Of a stretch of DNA of 64,000 bases, positions 23,809 to 36,900 are shown one piece after another; positions within the stretch are counted from its first letter, which is position 1, and every line of letters starts with the position of its first letter. This DNA is from Siderastrea radians (Eukaryota; Cnidaria; Anthozoa; Scleractinia; Rhizangiidae). The stretch covers positions 8,260,963 through 8,324,962 of the forward strand of contig OZ024894.1 of NCBI GenBank assembly GCA_964017195.1, in the 5' to 3' direction. The notes beneath the pieces are model-generated. The model saw only the letters and a program-made list of their open reading frames with translations. It made no database searches and was not told where the DNA came from. A program made the translations under genes and the position numbers.

Positions 23809-26800
23809 GTATTTTCACAGTTACAGAATTTACAGCTCTTTGAACGGTGGGTTACGATAAATCTGTGTAGAGCGGCAACAAACGTATCCTTCTTTGTTTT
23901 TGCTCCAATGATTACCACCTGAAACTCTGAACAAGCTTTCTTTAATACGTGGAGCCGGAGCTTTCCGAGCTTCCCCTGTTCAGTTAGCTGACAGAAGTTA
24001 CGACCCTGAAACAAGATTGGGTGATCTTCCTGCACCTGGGTTTCTACTATCAGCTGCAAAGCTTGTAAAGGTTCGTCCTGGTTGATTGGCTCTTCGTCCT
24101 CACTGTCAAAGCTTTCGGTGCCTCCTTCGACACTCTTTACACGCTGAGACTTTGAAAGAATGGAGAAGAAGCTGGCAATCTGCTTGGAGGTACGCCATTC
24201 ATGTGGCTGGAATAATAAACCACCAATTGAACTCCGCGCATGTTTCATTTCATGTTCTACTTGCCTTGCATCAGCTTTGTTACCTTTCTGTGCTCCATCA
24301 TTGAACTTTTTGATTAGGTAGGTCCTGACGTTCTCAGACATCCTGGTTGACTTTTGGACGGTTTTAAGAGCCCAACCTTCAAATGTGGGTTGGTTTCTTA
24401 CATCAGATTCACAGGATGTTTTCATTTGCGACAAAGAACCTTGTTTTGGTAAGCTGACACTCGATAATATGCTGGCCCACTTCTTCTTAATTATGTCGTA
24501 TGCTGTGTCTTGCTCTTCCATGAAAATGTGACATTCGGTATCTAAATGGTGCTGAAGTTCTTCGTAAGTAGAAAACATTTTAACGCAACCTTCCTCCAGA
24601 CAAGAAAACAGGCCGGGTGAATCCAGGGAAGCGGCAGCTACTGCACGAGGACATCCAGATCGTGAGGAAAAAGGAACAAGAACTTTAATTTCAGTGTTTC
24701 CTTGGGCTTTCGTAATCACCGAGGAATATGGATAATATTTCCCCTTTCCAACTTGGTAAGCTTTCCACGCGCGGACGCCATTTTCATTCAACTGGAAGTT
24801 GTTAAGGAAGCTGATTCCCGGGATTTTGCTTACTTCTGCATTGAGGTTTTCTTTGTTGATTTCAACCACAGCAAAGCGGCATCCTCGCACTCCTCCGTGG
24901 GATTCCAGTGCAATTTTCATCTCCCCAGCAGTGGTCACATCATGACCCTCGTTGACCCAATGCCGGATGTGCGTTTTCATGGATGCAATTCTTCTGTCAC
25001 AGACATCCTTTCCTGATTGCGGATCAGAAAAGTCGTAACGACTAAACACAACGCCGTGTCTGTCTCCCAATGGCTTTGAGACTCAAAATGAGTTCGGTGT
25101 TGTGGTAGCACCCAGCGTTATCAGAACGCAAATAAACTGTCGCGATGTGCGGGTCTTCCATCTTGATCATACTGATCGTGTGCTCTACAATTGATGCGAT
25201 ACTGAACCAGTCCTGAACACACGAGTCAAAGAGGTGGACAAACGTTTCCACCTCAAGTTTGTCATCTTCTCCTCTCTTAATGGCACATGTCACGTGCCAG
25301 CTTCTGCCACGCTTACCAAAGAAGTCATCCATTCTTTCAAGAAACTTCATGGCCTGAAACTTCATGGCCCAGTCCATGATTATCAAAGTACTTGCTCTAT
25401 CAAGATTAACAAGGATGTCTTGTTTGGCCTTCTCTTGCATAATGGTACGAAGAAGATGGGCCTTCCATAAATGAATAGCATTGGTAGCTTGATTACTGTC
25501 ATACTGCAACCTTGCCCTCTGTTCCTCTGTCAGGGGAACATTCTCGTCGGCTAACTTGCTGTTAATTTCATCACATGTGCATGCAAGCCTGATGCGTTCC
25601 TTACAGGAAAGGTCATGTTCATGGCTGCATGACCCGGAGTACTCGGCGTTGTTTGGATCACTGAGCGAAAACATGGTACAGTGATCTTTGCATCTTTTCT
25701 CGCTGCTTATGTGGGTCTTGCAGTCGGTCTTGAGATATCTTTTGCCGGCCTTTAAATCCTGTGCAACTGTATTTGCCCAGCTGAAATCAACCCCATTTTC
25801 TTGCAGTAAGTTCACAACAGATTTCAACTTGTCAAATGCTTCAGCTCCTTCTGTTGCAATGTAGTCAAGTCCCTGTAAAGAGACCTGTTTTGATGCAGAG
25901 CATGCCTCCAACAGGCGGAAGAGGGTTCGTTCACTGTACGGCTCAAATTCAACGCTTTCACAGTAACTTTGGTATTGCCTGACGATACGAGATGGAATCA
26001 AAGTTCGTATTGCCGCTGGTACGAGGAGTGTCTCTCCACTATCCAGCTTCAATGATTTTGTACCATACGACACGTCATGTAAAAGGGCGGACGAGGAAAT
26101 GAATTCTAAAAAGTGATCAGTTTTTGTTGTGTCAAGTCGCATTCTGCGGATTTCTGGAGGATTGTGGGGTTTTCCTGGTCCTCTTAAGTCGGTATGTTTG
26201 CGGGCTTCATCAATCTGCCGCTTTGAAGTACCTGGGATCATTTCCTGCAACTGGCTTTTGCTAAAGGCATTGACAAACAACGACAGTATCTGCAAGCGAG
26301 TATGTCTATTATCAGCTAACTTGTAAGCCTCCACTAGCCTTTTTGTGACATCATCCCGCTTTGATTGGACAAACGGCATTGATTGCACGGTGGAAAACCA
26401 CAAATCGGCTTCATTTCCTGGTGCAAGACACTTCAAAGTTACTTCGATAACCTCTCTAGCCTTACGCACATAATAACCCTGCTGACGCTCTCCTAGCTCA
26501 GACCACGGTGATCTCGAAGTACTCTGAATTGGACTTATCCTGCCATCTGAAATTTCAACGATGGCATCGCTAAGCAGCTCACGTTTTCTCCTCAGTTCTT
26601 CAACCTCGTCAATATATAGACTGCCGTCAAGGCTTGTTTCCAGAGATGAGGCTAGTGAAGCATCCAGCAGCGACGAACAGTGTGTATGTGACATCAATGA
26701 TTTTCCCAGAAAAACCTCTTGATCCTCGCTCATTGAAACTTGGCTTTCCTGTAACGGTTAAAAAAATAACGACTTAAAAAAATAAAGAGATAACTAAAAT

Positions 26801-26907
26801 TAACCTAGCGGAATGGCGAAATATCAAAATACTTTAAGGAATTAGCCTTGCGGTACGGACACATCCACTGGCTATTAAGGTATTAAAAGATCTAAAGATT
26901 GTGAAAT

Positions 26908-27335
26908 ACCCAGGGGGTAGGTGGGGGTACTCCCCCACCCACCCCCCCTTCCACCCCCGGGGATGATCGAAGGATTTTTTTGGTAGGAAAATTTGGTAAC
27001 TACTTTTTTAGGTGGCTTGACTTAAGGAGGGATTGTTTTGGGCATTCAAAACAATCTGAAGTTTCGTGATAGTGCCCGCGTATCCTGGCCGTGTAGTTTC
27101 TGCGATTATTAAAATAAAAATGCAACTAAACTTATTTTGCGGTTGTTTTAATGGTGCCGCATTACATTGCATCTGTTTATATTCGTGTTATATCATTTAA
27201 TCATTTCTGGAAATTTTTAAGGCTCGGAAATTCGGCATGGGATTTTTGAGGGGTTAATTTTTGGTCCAGGGACGTTTTGATTTTTGTCCCCATTCGATCA
27301 TCCCCGAAATCCGTAGTACCCGCCTGGGGTGAAAT
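26908..27335. mobile_element. Foldback insert with ACCCAGGGGGTA-type ends
   Basis: The left end ATACCCAGGGGGTAGG and GGGGATGATCGAAGG are mirrored on the right by TCGATCATCCCC and ACCCGCCTGGGGT. It lies in the intron between transposase exons 2 and 3 and has no coding capacity. Boundaries are approximate. Confidence 0.55.
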
Positions 27336-27339
27336 GAAG

Positions 27340-28020
27340 ATGGTAAAAGGGGCGTGTGGTATACAACTAGGGAAGGGATGGTGCTCTGTGTGTGTCAGTG
27401 CTTTGTGTGCGTGTGTGTGGTGTGTGCTGAGGGGTTGGGGGGGGGGGGGTGTTCAGTTCTGTCTTATTTCCATACGTTAATTTATACCAGCGCTTAATCA
27501 ATAAATACGTTACTTTTCGAGGAACACATCGGTGCCATCTCAGCATTTCAATAAGTTTTTAGATTTCACTTTTCATGCAATCATTTGTTTTCTTTTTACT
27601 TCAACATGTTCAACAGTTACATCTTCATGGTAGCGCATGGGGAGGGGTGGGGGGTCGTAAGGCAATTCAGCAATTAATTCCAGTCCTTAATCTGCAAATG
27701 GTAAGAGATTTTAATTCCCAGGTATACTTTTATTTATCATTATATTTGTACATTGCCACTTTTGTCTGAGAAAAGACTTAACTTTCCACGAAGCTATCGA
27801 AAACACCGGGCTTCGCACTGTCACGCAACGGTACTAACTGCGCGCAGCTGGAAAAGCATTTTCAACTTCTAATTTTATTTTCACCAATATGAAACGACGA
27901 GTGTATCTAATTGTTTAGTTTCCGTCTTCTGGGAGTAGATTGCTTGAAGATTGAGAAGGGAACATTTTCCACTGTACGAAATCCGAGTTAATGCAATAAG
28001 ACAAAGTTTTTATGAGATGG
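27340..28020. other. Transposase intron sequence, no gene seen
   Basis: Contains G runs and a GTGTGTG patch near 27385-27440. No coding or RNA signal is recognised. Confidence 0.4.
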
Positions 28021-28792
28021 GAGTTTATTTACATTACCTCTGGGTCGCTCTCAGCTACACTTTCGGGAGTTAATGGAAGTTCAGGTATCTTTTGATCAAA
28101 GCAATCTTTGCAAATAGCTTTGTTAGGAAAAAGAAACAAAAAAACAGCATAAGTTTGACAATACAACCCTTCAACATAATATTTTTCTATTTCGTACCAC
28201 GCGTTGTTCATTTCATACAGAGAGCGGTAATCAACATTTGGTCACTTATAAAAGCATGCATGAACAGGAATACTTACGGGATGCAATAGGTATAACAATC
28301 CTGGTCTCCTGATATATTCTGTCTGAAATGTCGGCAGTTACTTTCTTGGGTTTCTTTAATTATGTCTTTTCACCTTTATGAAGAGGGTGTTGGCAAGGGC
28401 CACTTAACTCTCGTAAACGAGTAAATTTTCGGCGATGACGCGGGCAAATTGTAATCTTTCTCATCTCATCATTTTCTGCACCAAACCTTCCAGCTTGGTT
28501 AAGTATAAGCTTATATTCTGGAAAATGCTGCACTCTGTGCGATGCTGTGGTTTTACTGCCTGCGGCACCAACTCTCACCAGCAGGTGTGTTACATCTCGG
28601 TCCAAACTTATTAAAGGAAGACTCACGGCTGGCTCACACGGCTTGGAATTGTCTCTTGCACTACAAATATCATCATCCTTCCAAAAGGTACATTTGACAG
28701 AAGACATGGCTTCCACTTTTCGGCCCAAGGTAGTTTACCTTTAGAAGTATTCTTAATCTGGATTGTTTTCGCTTAAACTTAAAAGCGACAAA

Positions 28793-29440
28793 CTAAATTT
28801 AGATGCCTTGATTAAATTAATGAGACATGTTCACGTGCAAGGCAATTTCAAAAACAAACAACAAGGGGGTATTTTGGGCTACCTGTGGAAGTCTTCCAAA
28901 ATAGCAAAATTATTTACATTCATCATTACGACTATTTCTTTTAAAGAAAAAAGTCACAGCGACCTTTTTTTCCGTAGAAAACACGCAATGGGTAAGAAAA
29001 GAAGCCCCGCTAACTAAATTTAGATACCTTGATTAAATTAAGGAGACATGTTCACGTGCAATTTCAATTTCAAAAACAAACAACAAGGGGATATTTTCGA
29101 CTACCTGTGCAAGTCTTCCAAAATAGCAAAATTATTCACATTTGTCATAAAGACTATTTCTCTTTTTTTAAAAAACAGTCATAGCGTTCTTTTTTCCGTA
29201 CAAAACACGCAATGGGTAAGAAAAGAAGCCCCGTTAACTAAATTTAGATACCTTGGTTAAATTAATGAGACATGTTCACGTGCAATTTCAATTTCAAAAA
29301 CAAGCAACAAGGGGATATTTTCGACTACCTGTGCAAGTCTTCCAAAATAGCAAAATTATTTACATTTGTTTTTTTAAAAAAAGTCATAGCGACCTTTTCC
29401 GAGAAAACACGTAATGGGTAAAACAAGAGAAGCCCCGTTT
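28793..29440. repeat. Three tandem units of about 222 bp
   Basis: Units starting CTAAATTTAGAT begin near 28793, 29014 and 29238 and end in AAAAGAAGCCCCG. They include ACATGTTCACGTGCAA and CTTCCAAAATAGCAAAATTA. The third unit has an internal deletion. The array lies upstream of the transposase start, so it could be sub-terminal repeats of the element. Confidence 0.9.
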
Positions 29441-29819
29441 TCTCGTTTTCGCACTTTATAGTACAACACTTGTAACCAGTCTCCTATCGTCTGAAGCAAC
29501 AACTGTTGAGACTGGTCGTCTGTTCTTTGCAATCAGCCGCAAAGGTTCGAGAAGAAAGTAAATATCAGCAGGAAGGACAAGGAAATGGATGAAAAGAGCG
29601 TTAATTAAGGAAACACCAAGCACAGAAACTCGGATTGTTATGGTCAATTTTACTGCTGTGATCCCGGGACGGATGCAAGTCGCCATTACAGTGTAAAGAG
29701 GTAACGCAATCAACTTAAGGTCGTCAGTATTGCAAGAAAGTTTAAATAGTCAGCTTTAGCAACAACACATGGACGCAGTAAATGCACTTGTGCTGTAATT
29801 ATACCTATTTCCAGCGTGT
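29441..29819. other. Sub-terminal DNA of the transposon
   Basis: Between the 222-bp array and the right inverted end. Only short frames and no recognised motif. Confidence 0.4.
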
Positions 29820-30413
29820 TTTGTAAAAACGCCAGTTGGTATAAGAAAAAGAAGGATTCAACCGGAAATGGCTTCATTAGCGTTTTTGAGTATGTCTAGA
29901 AAGTAAAAAAAAGCCGTAACCTTAGTATTTTCTTCTTGATAGTTTTTAACTTAGGACTGAATTTTACAGTTCTGTTAGAAATTTATGATTTCAAAACTGG
30001 GCATCGGCTATAACAGAACTTAAACTTAGGCCATTTCTGGTTTCACTTCATATGGCTGAAAGAGACAACTTCAAATAATTATATGAACAGCATATTAAGC
30101 ACTTTTGTTAAGGATATAACTATTTTTGAACAAGCTTAAGGACTGAACTAACAAAAAACGGCTTTTGATTTCCTGTAACTAGTACTAAGATTGCACGCGA
30201 GGAACAGAAAAGTGCCCAAAATTGAGCTAAAAATAAGCCTCATGAGACCAATATGGGGCTGATATAAGAAAACCCAGCCCAAAGAAGGTCCTGGAAACTA
30301 AAACTTCGGCATGTTACACAACTTTTCATAGCAACTTTGTGTGCCAAATTTGAATGAAATCGGCTGACCCCTATTTCCGGGCCTGCCCCACTCTCTCAGG
30401 CACAAGCTCTTAA

Positions 30414-30973
30414 GTATATTCAAAGCTTTATGTACTTGTTAAAAAAAATGACAACGTATCTCACACTTTTCCAGAAATATTCTATTCTCTAAAATGATTC
30501 ACGAGAGTTACATTTAATAAAGGAAAATTGTCTGAACTTATTATAGAAGCGTGGATGGATGAGGTTTTGTTATCCTTTCTTCTCTCCATTAATAAAACAA
30601 GTATATCTGTCAAAACTACCAACAACACTTTAGTATGCGAACCCAGTATGTACTTTTTGAAAATAAGTTGAGTGTTGATTCAGTCGCTTAAAAGCCTGTT
30701 AATACGTTTTCATCTAAAAAAATTATCATTATGACTGTTCTTCCTCACCGTAAAATGCAAAAGTGATACAATGGTGCCAAATTCAAAATTTTAACAAGAT
30801 TATACGAGTGTTATAAATGATGCGCCTAAATCCTAAGACTGTTTTTAATTATTCTATACCGAATAGAGACGCCCATTGCTGACCCTAACTACAGATTTCT
30901 TCAATAGTATTTTCTCTCAAACAGTCCTACTGTTCCATTCCTATACGCATTCCTCACATGTCATGCAAACGCT
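30414..30973 (-). other. 3' flank / possible 3' UTR of NWD copy 1
   Basis: From about 30450 this segment aligns with 54215-54731 downstream of copy 2, with AATAAA on the plus strand only. The shared block starting TGACAAC marks one edge of the duplicated unit. A polyadenylation site could not be placed. Confidence 0.55.
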
Positions 30974-33900
30974 TTAGCAGATGTAACCGTCATCATCATC
31001 CTCGTCATCGTCTACGCCATCTTCAGCCGATGGCTTCTCTTGGAAATCCTCAATCGTCGCTTCTATGGACGATCCATCGTATGGCGACTTCAAGTCGTCT
31101 TCTTGTATCTTCCCTTTATGGCCAGGCCGATGCAAATGAATAACCATCAGATTTGGGTTTTCCCCCAGCCCCAGTGCAAGCCTGTCTCCAATGGTTTTCA
31201 CGTGATTCGGGTAACCATCTGTCGTGAAGGACGCCAGTTGCCCCGCCGTTTTTATGTCCCACGCGTCGAAGGTGTTTGCATCTTTAGATCTGGAGATGAT
31301 CACTTCTCCGTCCGGTGAAACGTAAACCTCAGAAACGCCTGGGCAAGTGATGGTACGCAGAACCTGGCCGCTTTCGACGCTCCAGATTTTGATGCCCACG
31401 CCGTTGGCTCCAGTTATGGCCGTCATGGAGGATCCCGAAACTGCAACTGTGCTTGCTGTTTCGTAAGCCTCTGGATTAAAGAGCTTGCAAATCAGCTTCC
31501 CCGTAAAAAGATTCCAAAGTAGTGGCTGCGAATACTGGACTAAATTAACTAGATATTTGCCATCATCTGATATCTTTGCATTGAAGAGGGACAACTGTTT
31601 CCCTTCGTAGCTCAGAAACTTGTGGGTGAAGGCGGTTGTGTCAATGGCGATCAAGTGCAGCTCTTTGTCAGTGTGCTGGGTCATTTGGCTCGCTTGGGAA
31701 CACACAGCCATTTTTCCGTTTTTGCTGATCAACATGTCTTCAAAGCGTTGCTTTTCTTTGAACTTGACCACCTTCACTACTTTTCCGCTGTCAACGTCCC
31801 ACACTTTGACATTTCTCCGTCCCCGAGAAAACGAAATCATGCGTTTCTGGTCGATAAATCCAAAAGCATTCATCCTTTTGCATGCCTTCCCAGCCAAATT
31901 TCTTTCGATCTTCCCCTCTCCAAAGTTGAACACTTTGTAATGTGGAAGGGCCTGGTCATAGATAAACCCAACTCCACGAGTGGCTGTACACATGCGAATT
32001 GGATTCGGAAATACCATCAGATTCATAAGTCGACGAACTCGTTTACCACTCAGCGCATCCCAGACGTCGATTTCGTTTCTCAGTTGAATGGTAGCTGTTG
32101 TGAGGACATGGCGCTGGTCAAAGCTTGGTGAAATGGCGGTTATCTGATCAGCAAGCGTGTTACCTTGAATTTCGTTGAGAACAGTATCCTTCTGATTTTC
32201 GTCATCTTCTTCGCGACTCTTGTCGAAGACGCGGAGGATGTTGTCTTGACCGATCGCCAAGATGTTGTTCCCATCACGTGTGTAGATTCTTAAACGGAAA
32301 ATTGGGCTCCTTAGGCATCTTTCCATAACATCAGTTTCCAGATTCAAAATACAGATTTCAAATACATCACCAGTCACAGCCTTCTTGCCGTCATCAGTGA
32401 TCTGCAGTCGATGAAGACCCTTTTGCATCTTGAAATTAGTTAGTTCACGAATAAGACTTCCAGAAAGGTCGTACAAGCGCAAGTTATCCAAGGAGGATGG
32501 GATGACAGCGACTTGGTCTAGAGATGTTATTTTGATTTCCTTGATAAAGACAGCTTCTCCATCTTTCTCGGGGTACTTTATGATGACCTTGTCCATCTCT
32601 TTGCCGATTTTCACATTGATGAAGTGCACTGTGTTTTTCCCACGAATGTTGTAAACAGCGTAGTTACCACGCGCATCCAGGCTTCCAAGTTCCTCTTTTG
32701 TGTTTACATCTTTCAATGGTAAACGATGAAGCAGTTTGCCATTCTTTACTTCCCAGATCTTAAGCGAGTCCGGGCAGATAGCAACAAGCAAATTCTCATC
32801 TTCAGCAAACGACACTGGAGCCTGGGGATGATAGGAAAGCCACTTATCATCGTTTACCTCGAATTCTTGGACTATCTGCCCAGTCAACGTATTGAGCAAG
32901 AAAATCTTGTGTGATCCAGCGAGAAGCAGTAGGTCGGGATCCTTTCGGCTTATCTGATTAAAATTTGTGCGGTACATCTCTCTAGGTTCTTGAATGGTAA
33001 ACTTTCGAAGCTCTTTTCCACTGCGATAGTCAACAATCCTGATGACTAGCCCATCCGAAGACTGGCTTGTGATTGCAATAGTGCGGTTGTCTTTAGCCAT
33101 GCTAATAACATCAATGCCAAGCCGCGTCAATCCGATTGTAGAACGTAAAGCTCCTCCGGGGGCTGTCAGACACTTTCTGTTAGGCAGGAAACATTCAGTC
33201 GAGCAATTGAGTGCTTGCTTCAAAACTCTGTAGACGTCAGGGTACTGTTCCGACCTCGGCAGAAAGTTGTACATGCGACCAATGACCTGAGTAGGAAGTT
33301 GCCTGCTATCTTGGGAGAGCGGATGAGCTGAGAGTTGTAAACATTCGTACAGGAGTTGTACGTCATCATCTTCGGGCTTTTCGTCCAGATACGAAGAGAA
33401 ATCACCCATAAGTATTTGTAAGGAGGTCCCTCGGAGCTTTGCAAAGAGAAATTCGAAGTTGCAGAGACACTCCTCTTTCATTTGTTCCAAGTTTCCGGAA
33501 TGTAACAAGTGGAAGGGTAACTCACTCAATTTGCGAAGATTGAAAATCTGTTTGCCGTCAGCTGAGTCGAAGATCAGAGGTTGTTTGGGTACCAGCCTGT
33601 CCATGGACATCTCTTTTCCTTCTTTGTTGACAAATGGCTTCTTCACACCACCGGACCACTCACCAAGAAAGTAGTCGCTCATGTTGCCGTGTATCTTCTT
33701 CGCTTGATCGTCCGTCAGATATCGTTCCCGCGCAGCTTCTATGAACTGACGATGATACCAGAAGACAACTTGAGTGCCATCGGCACCTCGCTCGATTAGA
33801 TAGTCTCCAATGTCCGATCGAATACGAATCCACAGTAAAGGTGGGAGTCTCCTGACAGGTGGGATCCAGTACTGGTAGACGTCATTCAGGACTTCGTCAT

Positions 33901-36900
33901 CCAAGGAAAGGAGGTCTTCCAACTCAGGCTCTGTCAAACCATTTTTTGAGGCAGTGATATAAGCTAAGGCATTACTGACGAGAATTTTGCCATGCCTTCT
34001 TTCTAGCCGTTCGTACATGTCATCGATGATTTCTCTTACATTTTTCTCAAGATGAATCTCGGAATAGGGGGTATAAGATTTCCATCGCAGGGCTTCGTCA
34101 AAAGCAAGTTTGAGATATAGTGGAAGAGGGCACTTTTGAAAGGCATCTATGACATAGCTCTTCTGTTTTAGAAGGATAACACGATTAGCTGCCTTCAACC
34201 AGTTGTCAAGGATGACATCTGCTTCATTAAGAGGGAGCCTTGGTACTTCCAAAAAGCACTCATTCGGCAAAATAGTCTAAGGCAAGAAACAATAAGTAAA
34301 CAAACAAGATAACATCTCCTCATACAGATTGCATTATCGAAGCGGCGGTCTTCTTAAATGAACATATCCTAATCAAAATGGCATTTGTTGGACTGGAAGT
34401 ATAATATAAAAAGCCAAAGGCAATCAATGAAGAACAAAATTAGTTGTTAGACCGTTTAGTCCTTAGAACCCAAAGCTCAAAACAAGAAAACGTTTAACGT
34501 AAAACATCGAATTATCGAACCAGGGAATTATGGGCTGATTTTAAGAGTTGAAAGGGTTATATCACCAATTGTCTCATACGTGTGTGTGGCTGGCGTAAAA
34601 AGAGTATGATAACTTACCCTTAGACTGGGTAACACCTGATATTCCTGGCCAGGTAGTGTGGAAAGGACGGCATACACATTGCTTGGCAGGTTTCTTGGAT
34701 ACCAGTCCATTTGTCTTCCTCCATCATCGATAGAAAGTTGGTCCAGCGAGTCCAAAACCAGAAAAACTGGTCGGTTTTCTGCTGATTTCTTCAGGCATTC
34801 TTGAAAGTACTCTTTGAGGGATTTCATGTCCTATGGAAATAAATTACTTCGCATAGTGGCTTCAACTTCCACCTAACATTCGATTGATATCTATAGGTCA
34901 GGTGATTTCCCTTTAACTCTGCAATGATCGTCTTCTCGAGTTGGTGTGAGATTTAGATTTGCTGTATGATGGTACGGGGAGGAATTTCCATTAACCCTTT
35001 CCCGTCAGCCTTTTTTCCTTAAAAAAACGTCGTTTTTTAAGTGCTATGTTGTCAAATGATACTAAATTAAACGTTGCTACAAAAGCGTTTTCTTACAATT
35101 TAGCTAAGTTTTGAGTCAGCTTCTGTTGCAAATTGTACAATATTTTGCTTTCACGCATGCGCATGCGTGAATTTTTTGCTGATTCATTTCCAATTTTTTT
35201 TCTCGCTTCTTTTGCTTTCCTTTTTCTCTCCCTTTCTTTTCTCTTTATCTTCTACCTTTTATCCCCTTTCTATCCACGGAAAAGTTTTGGCCTCAGCCCT
35301 TCTAAAAACCTGGAAACTGAACATTGATCAACTAGGTGACTTGGCCTATTTTACTACCAACTTTGCACCCAAAATTGGACACGTTTTTTCTGGTATAAGC
35401 TTCTGCCACGATTTCACCGATATTCAAAATGGACACACGTATGGATGGATCTGTCCTTGCTGTGTTAGCTGCTTATCAAAACAATCTGGTGACGTCAAAA
35501 ATGATGACGTCACAAGTGGATCAATGTCTCCGGACTAAAACGACCCGAAAATACGACTCTTGACGGGAAAGAGTTTTAACTTAACAATCTAAAATAGTTT
35601 ATCATGACAAGTCTTACTCTTTTGAGACAGATTTTGGTTGATTAATCAGGTTTAATGAAAAAAAAAACATTTGAAACAAAATATCCTTTTCTTAAAAGGT
35701 TAAATCCATTGAAATTTAAGAGGCTGTCTCCCTAAAAGCGGCCTGGTCGATCTGGGTTGAAAAATAGATTTCACTCATTTCGTGTGTGTTGAAAGACTTT
35801 CATGTACCTATACTAAAACCAGAATCTGCTTGATCGGATCTTTTAAATTTTTGGAGTTTTAAGGGATTTCGGTTCACCCGATGGAACACTTGTGACGGCC
35901 CATATCGAGGCTGAAATTTTACCCAACTTTGAAGATCAATTTAACAAAAACTAACACACCTTGTACAAAACAAACACCACAGCCAGTTACAATAAGTATT
36001 TTTAATTCACTAAAGCGACTGACCGTTGAGTTTGAATTCAGCCAGCGGTAAGACTTTAGCGCCACCCCCATTACACAGCTAAATCAAACACGCGAAGACC
36101 GACTAACTTCAAAACGTATTTTTGAAAAAGTGAGGGGCCTATTTCAACCAAACCAAGACGGCTGAGAAGTAGGCACCATAGGAAATGTAATCACCGAGAA
36201 AAACCTTGCGGCCAGTGCTTGATGAAATATTTATAACTCTGTGAACTTGCCTAATTTCGACGATCTCCAAGTTTTGCCTTGTCAACATGAAGCGTGGCAT
36301 CAAATTCCCTCGTAGTCAGATCTAAAATCATCAGAAAGAAAGGAAACACCAATTTAATTGTCTTAACGTTCAAGTGGAAGCGAATAAATTGTTTTTGAAC
36401 GACTAAAGCTTGACTTACCTGCGTCCATATTCCAGAGGTGAGCTTGTTAGCTTTCGAATTTCGCTCGATGGTTCCGCAAGAAGAAAAAATTCTGCCACCC
36501 ATACTTTGGCTTATTGTAGCATATATAGTAGATCAAGTTGATAACCTTGTATTTTCTGTTCCATATCAGTCGTAAAGTGGATTTCTTCCACGGAGAAACG
36601 ATGACCATTGAGCTATGAAAACCCAGCGACGAACGGCGACGAACGGCCATGTTTACCTCTCCACGGCAACCGCTGACCAACTCAAAGCGTAGGCTCCTGA
36701 GGGGAGGTGGGATTTTGGCGGCAATCAGGTGGCTAGGTGGGTGGAGCAGGATTTGGAGATTGAGATTTCCAGATGATCTAATTTTTTGAGGAGAGTCTTT
36801 GAATTTAGAGTTGTTAAGCGTCAAACTTAACTAACGAATTTGAAAAACACGAGAAAACTTTTTAAACTATAAAGACATCATTTTCGGCTTTACTTTTGCT

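Larger units (their letters stand above)
23787..28707 (-). pseudogene. DDE-type transposase of the 8.3-kb element, three exons, two lesions
   Basis: The exons join in phase: exon 1 28707-28278 (ATG 28707), exon 2 28117-28038, exon 3 26748-23787. Exons 1 and 2 give a Cys/His-rich head (ICPRHRRKF, then PICKDCFDQK). Exon 3 has an N-terminal helical part, then IIMDWAMKF (first acidic residue) and LRSDNAGCYHN (second). After a frame change near 25060 it continues with RYDFSDPQSGKDVCDRR, a C2H2-like finger (CLEEGCVKMF ... HHLDTECH) and a basic WALKTVQKS ... ADARQVEHEM region. The DDE triad is inferred from the RNase H-like pattern. Lesions are one in-frame TAA in exon 1 (28358-28360) and one frameshift near 25060. 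From memory, the family is common in corals. The product would have excised and inserted the element in the nucleus. Confidence 0.75.
22121..30413. mobile_element. 8.3-kb TTAA-flanked DNA transposon with long inverted ends and a damaged transposase
   Basis: The two ends are inverted copies: TTAAGAGCTTGTGCCTGAGA at 22121 and its reverse complement ending at 30413. The match is perfect over about 60 bp and continues imperfectly for several hundred bp. TTAA at both edges fits a TTAA target site duplication, known for the piggyBac and Kolobok superfamilies. The encoded protein is not piggyBac-like to my eye, so a Kolobok-like or unclassified superfamily is inferred. Inside are a three-exon minus-strand transposase, a partial duplication of it, a foldback insert and a 222-bp tandem array. 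It interrupts NWD 3'-flank sequence. Confidence 0.8.

Noticed and set aside
31620..32131. Plus-strand frames antisense to NWD exon E (also 55378-55772)
   Set aside because: They occur at the same place in both copies because they mirror the coding strand.
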